Assembly: GCA_020860985.1 (NCBI GenBank)
Contig: JAJBTG010000215.1
Span: forward strand, 1 to 9,762
Reading direction: 5' to 3'
Origin: Oscillospiraceae bacterium
Lineage (GTDB): Bacteria > Bacillota > Clostridia > UBA1381
Length of the DNA: 9,762 bases
Positions 7,562 through 9,762 of the stretch are shown in pieces. Position 1 is the stretch's first letter, and every line of letters begins with the position of its first letter. The notes beneath the pieces were generated by a model, which ran no database searches, was not told where the DNA came from, and worked only from the letters and a program-made list of their open reading frames with translations. Position numbers and translations under genes: made by a program.

Positions 7562-7984
7562 TTAAATATCTCCTCCCACTTCTAATATTTCCATTGTGTC
7601 ATACTCATCGTCCGACTCGTAAAGCTGACGGTATTCAAGGTCGAAGTACACATACAAAATATGCTCCTCAATCTCAAACTCCATCGACTCAATTGTGAGC
7701 CGCCTGTCGGACACGTCAAACGGCTTGTGCATAAACAGCCGCTTAAGCGTTACCGCCGTGTCGGCGCATTCCTCGACCGTCTCAACAGCGGGAATGTATT
7801 TTATTTCAATGCTGTCAACCACATCCTCCATATCATAGCATTCCGCTGTTACAGTAGACGGATAAACGGAAACGAACACAGCAGGCTTACTGTAGCCCTC
7901 GTCGACCTCGTTTGCCGCGACATTAAATCCCGCGTCCGTCAAAATTTCCGCCAGACGCGTTTCTATATCCTTTTCGGTTATCAT
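7562..7984 (-). CDS. Tail terminator-like protein (tail completion)
   Basis: This is a 140-residue acidic protein between the gp10-like gene and the sheath. The N-terminus MITEKDIETRLAEILTDAGF resembles the opening helix of phage tail terminators, which form a ring that stops tube and sheath growth and presents the tail to the head. A SKPAVFVSVYPSTV strand, then VEECADTAVTLKRLFMHKPF and an EEHILYVYFDLEYRQLY strand near the end, fit that alpha/beta fold. The assignment rests on size, position and these patterns, not on a catalytic motif. A GAGGG ribosome binding site precedes the ATG at 7984, 23 bases after the upstream stop. Confidence 0.75.
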   Translation of the reverse strand: MITEKDIETRLAEILTDAGFNVAANEVDEGYSKPAVFVSVYPSTVTAECYDMEDVVDSIEIKYIPAVETVEECADTAVTLKRLFMHKPFDVSDRRLTIESMEFEIEEHILYVYFDLEYRQLYESDDEYDTMEILEVGGDI

Positions 7985-8007
7985 TCACTGTCCCTCATGT
8001 ATCTTTC

Positions 8008-8475
8008 TTAAAGCTGCACATCGGTTATGATGCTGTCAAGCAGTTTTTTCGCGTCGCTCTCGAATTTCGCCTGTGCCTCCGTGATAGATTTTTCAATCAT
8101 ATGCTCGCCGTCAACATAGCCGCCCGTTTTAATTCCTCTCTCGATTTGCTGTACGGAATTCAGTTTACGTCCTCGCTCGCGTGTTCGTCCGCCGCTCACG
8201 ACATTATGTCCAAGCTCAATAAGGTGAGCGTGCGGCGCGGTTGACTGCTCTCGCACAACCCGAACCTTTCCGCTCTTGTATGTCTTGACCTTTTTGAGCC
8301 GCCACGAATTGCGGAGCTTTTTGGTTTTAACGGGTGTTAATGCTTTAACGCGCTTATTCACCGCCTGTCCCTGTGCCATAAGGAAAGCGTCCGCTTCGTT
8401 CGGATAGCGCTTTTCGCACCGCTTGAATGCCTTTTCAAGCTCATCAAATCCGAACACATCAACGTTCTTTGCCAT
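8008..8475 (-). CDS. HK97 gp10-like tail completion protein
   Basis: This is a 155-residue, strongly basic protein. From MAKNVDVFGFDELEKAF it has the classic HK97-gp10 layout: an N-terminal helix, then ALTPVKTKKLRNSWR at about residues 45-60 (the family P..TG.L..S pattern), AHLIELGH near residue 86, and a C-terminal segment with GEHMIEKSITEAQ. Family members join head and tail in siphoviruses and myoviruses. The open frame reaches up to 8526, but the ATG at 8475 is chosen because GGAGGTGGACAGTT precedes it and homologues start with MA...GFDEL. That start overlaps the upstream gene by 17 bases, in keeping with coupled translation. Confidence 0.88.
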   Translation of the reverse strand: MAKNVDVFGFDELEKAFKRCEKRYPNEADAFLMAQGQAVNKRVKALTPVKTKKLRNSWRLKKVKTYKSGKVRVVREQSTAPHAHLIELGHNVVSGGRTRERGRKLNSVQQIERGIKTGGYVDGEHMIEKSITEAQAKFESDAKKLLDSIITDVQL

Positions 8476-8920
8476 AACTGTCCACCTCCGTCGCAACAAT
8501 CTGTAACTGCTCGTTCCTCTCGTCAATATTCAATACCGACTCAATCTTAAACACCTTCAGCCCGTACATAATCTTCATATTCGCCGTTATCTCCGGGAAA
8601 TATCGCGTGACAATGTTATACGTCGTTTCCGCTCGGAGCTTCTGCGCCTCGTCATACTCTCTGCCCGTTTTCGGTGACACGAACGCCCAAACGGCGTATT
8701 CCTTATTCGCCAAAACGTGAGCATAAAGCTGCCCGCCGGATGTCTGCAGCACAGCATTCCCGTGCGCGTCCTCGACAAGATACATATTCGGTTCATCGGT
8801 ATCGCTGCTTTGCCCCGGCTTGAACGGCACCCAAACAGGAACGGTTTCGCCCATCGTATTTGTCTTTGATTTTGATGGCTTTAAAAATATAATTCGATGT
8901 CTCATTTTAGAAAAATCCAT
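8459..8920 (-). CDS. Head-tail closure (joining) protein
   Basis: This 153-residue protein has the family hallmark MRHRIIFLKP close to the N-terminus (residues 6-15), then TMGETVPVWVPF, the usual second strand of head-tail joining (SPP1 gp16-like) proteins. YNIVTRYFPEITANMKIMYGLKVFKIESVLNIDERN is the conserved C-terminal half. The protein would plug the connector after DNA packaging. It is somewhat longer than the usual 100-120 residues because of an inserted region at about 36-75 (DEPNMYLVEDAHGN...). AAAGGCGGCG eight bases before the ATG at 8920 supports this start over the Met at residue 6. Its start lies one base after the connector stop. Confidence 0.88.
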   Translation of the reverse strand: MDFSKMRHRIIFLKPSKSKTNTMGETVPVWVPFKPGQSSDTDEPNMYLVEDAHGNAVLQTSGGQLYAHVLANKEYAVWAFVSPKTGREYDEAQKLRAETTYNIVTRYFPEITANMKIMYGLKVFKIESVLNIDERNEQLQIVATEVDSYGKER

Positions 8921-8921
8921 A

Positions 8922-9185
8922 TCAAAACGCCGCCTTTCTGTACGGCATTAGCAAATGATACACCACAACCGGTATATCCTCTTTGCGTCCGTCCCTATGC
9001 TCAAAGAAATATCCGATGCATATCAACATTGCCTGTTTATAGCTTACGGGCAGCTTCTCCGGCAGTTCAAGCCGCGTAAAGTTTACGCAAATCTCCTCGG
9101 CAAGGAGGATGAGAATATTTAAATAGTCATCCTCCGCGTCTGTGTCTATTCGCAAATACTGCTTTACCTCATCAATCGTCAGCAT
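8922..9185 (-). CDS. Head-tail connector protein, HK97 gp6-like
   Basis: This 87-residue protein opens with MLTIDEVKQYLRID and continues with AEDDYLNILILLAEEIC, the hallmark of the gp6-like connector family. PVSYKQAMLICIGYFFEHRDG and a terminal LLMPYRKAAF complete the all-helical pattern. The family makes a ring attached beneath the portal. Its ATG at 9185 overlaps the end of the upstream small gene by 14 bases, and GAGGTAAAGGG inside that gene is the likely ribosome binding site. Confidence 0.93.
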   Translation of the reverse strand: MLTIDEVKQYLRIDTDAEDDYLNILILLAEEICVNFTRLELPEKLPVSYKQAMLICIGYFFEHRDGRKEDIPVVVYHLLMPYRKAAF

Positions 9186-9417
9186 TGCCCTTTACCTCTT
9201 TGGCGTCGGATTTTACCGCCGATACCTTTGCGGGCGCTTTAGTGTCCCCGTTTGCTTTCGTGGTTGTCTTTTTAGCCGTTGTGCCTGCGGTCTTTACCTC
9301 TTCGGCAAAGCCGCATTTCACCAAGTCAGCGCCAAGCGCATTGTCAAGCTCAACCGTTTCACCCTCGGCATAGCTGAACCTACGTCCGGAGCAGGAAACC
9401 AATATTTTTATCTTCAT
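9172..9417 (-). CDS. Small Ala/Lys/Thr-tailed protein between capsid and connector genes
   Basis: This 81-residue protein is of unknown function. Residues 1-40 (MKIKILVSCSGRRFSYAEGE, then a VELDNALGADLVKCGFAEEV stretch) look like a small folded beta domain. Residues 41-81 are low complexity, with TTAKKTTTKAN, APAKVSAVKSDAKEVKG, and appear disordered. Short genes with this design are common between the capsid and gp6-like connector genes of Firmicutes phages. A head-associated role is inferred only from position. GCGAGG precedes the ATG at 9417, 17 bases after the capsid stop, and the end overlaps the connector gene by 14 bases. It keeps good start signals and gene order, so I think it is real. 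Confidence 0.75.
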   Translation of the reverse strand: MKIKILVSCSGRRFSYAEGETVELDNALGADLVKCGFAEEVKTAGTTAKKTTTKANGDTKAPAKVSAVKSDAKEVKGNADD

Positions 9418-9434
9418 CGCTTACCTCGCTTTCC

Positions 9435-9762
9435 TTACGATACAGTCATAACCTTAACCGCCTCAGGCAATATCAGCTTGCCGTCAACTCTTTGGAAAAT
9501 CCTGAATCCTACCTGACCGTTCTTCGCGTACAATTCGTTGAGTCTTTGGAATGAGCGTCCTTGACGATCGGCAATCCAGTAATACGACAGGTCGCCGAAC
9601 AGCATTATGCTGCTGCCGCTCTCAATTTCCGGCGCGTAGATTGATGTGTAAATCGGACGATTTAAGATCGTGTCCGGCTGTCCAGCTGGAAGTCCCGGCG
9701 GCCAGCGCTACTGACCGTTACCGTCCTTGAGCTTGCGTATTGCTTTTACGGTCGAGTCGTTC
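9435..9762 (-). CDS. HK97-type major capsid protein, C-terminal part, with in-frame TAG
   Basis: Only the last 108 or so codons are in the window; the start lies beyond the right edge. The segment reads AIRKLKDGNGQ, an in-frame TAG at 9710-9708, then RWPPGLPAGQPDTILNRPI, MLFGDLSYYWIADRQGRSF, QRLNELYAKNGQVGF and VDGKLILPEAV, ending with TAA at 9437-9435. Apart from the TAG this is the textbook C-terminus of HK97-fold capsid proteins, which form the icosahedral shell. Family members usually read NGQYLWQPGL here, so the TAG stands where Tyr is expected. If real, the stop would remove about 90 residues needed for the fold and the protein would be non-functional unless suppressed. A base-calling error is an equally good explanation, because the rest of the frame is intact. 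The family call is very secure; the state of the gene is not. Confidence 0.9.
9708..9710 (-). other. In-frame amber codon inside the capsid gene
   Basis: The mRNA reads GGT CAG TAG CGC TGG. A single base change from TAC or TAT (Tyr, the residue I expect from the family) gives TAG. The reading frame is open and conserved on both sides, so there is no frameshift here. This may be a real nonsense mutation, a sequencing error or, least likely, a reassigned codon. Confidence 0.85.

Noticed and set aside
8476..8526. An upstream start for the gp10-like gene that would add 17 residues.
   Set aside because: The added residues are a shadow of the closure gene, while the ATG at 8475 has GGAGGTG before it and fits the family start.
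1..9762. Anti-phage defence genes, integrase, tRNA genes or another accessory cargo.
   Set aside because: Every stretch is accounted for by structural genes with small gaps; none showed such a feature.

Overview
The window is a single tightly packed run of phage late structural genes, all on the minus strand and therefore read from right to left. It is the head-to-tail and tail portion of a contractile-tailed (myovirus-like) prophage or phage. Base composition is balanced to slightly AT-rich, ribosome binding sites are strong GGAGG-type, and the tail genes match the order and style of the Bacillus PBSX/xkd module. Together these suggest a low-to-mid GC Firmicute host, probably a gut-type Clostridia lineage. 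The host assignment is inference, because no host gene is present.

Reading in transcription order: (1) the C-terminal end of an HK97-type major capsid protein (9435-9762, cut by the window edge), which carries an in-frame TAG; (2) a small basic-tailed protein of unknown role; (3) an HK97 gp6-like head-tail connector; (4) a head-tail closure protein; (5) an HK97 gp10-like tail-completion protein; (6) a tail terminator-like protein; (7) the contractile tail sheath; (8) the tail tube; (9) a tail assembly chaperone with a programmed -1 frameshift that makes a G and a G-T product; (10) a 1213-residue tape measure protein; (11) an XkdP-like hub-associated protein with an SLH-like C-terminus; (12) a fusion of an NlpC/P60-type cysteine peptidase with an XkdQ-like baseplate hub domain (1-1092, cut by the left edge).

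Genes 1-5 finish the capsid and its connector. Gene 6 caps the tail. Genes 7-10 build the sheath, the tube and its length ruler. Genes 11-12 start the baseplate and carry the cell-wall contacts needed for penetration. Intergenic gaps are at most about 50 bases, several genes overlap or abut, and no promoter, terminator, tRNA, CRISPR or insertion sequence was seen, so the block looks like one polycistronic late transcript. There is no gene-free stretch over 300 bases.

This is mainly an ordinary phage structural module; I did not find an undescribed system. The points worth a second look are the frameshift signal, the amber codon inside the capsid gene, the peptidase-hub fusion, the SLH-like domain where PBSX has LysM, and 120-bp in-frame repeats in the tape measure gene.
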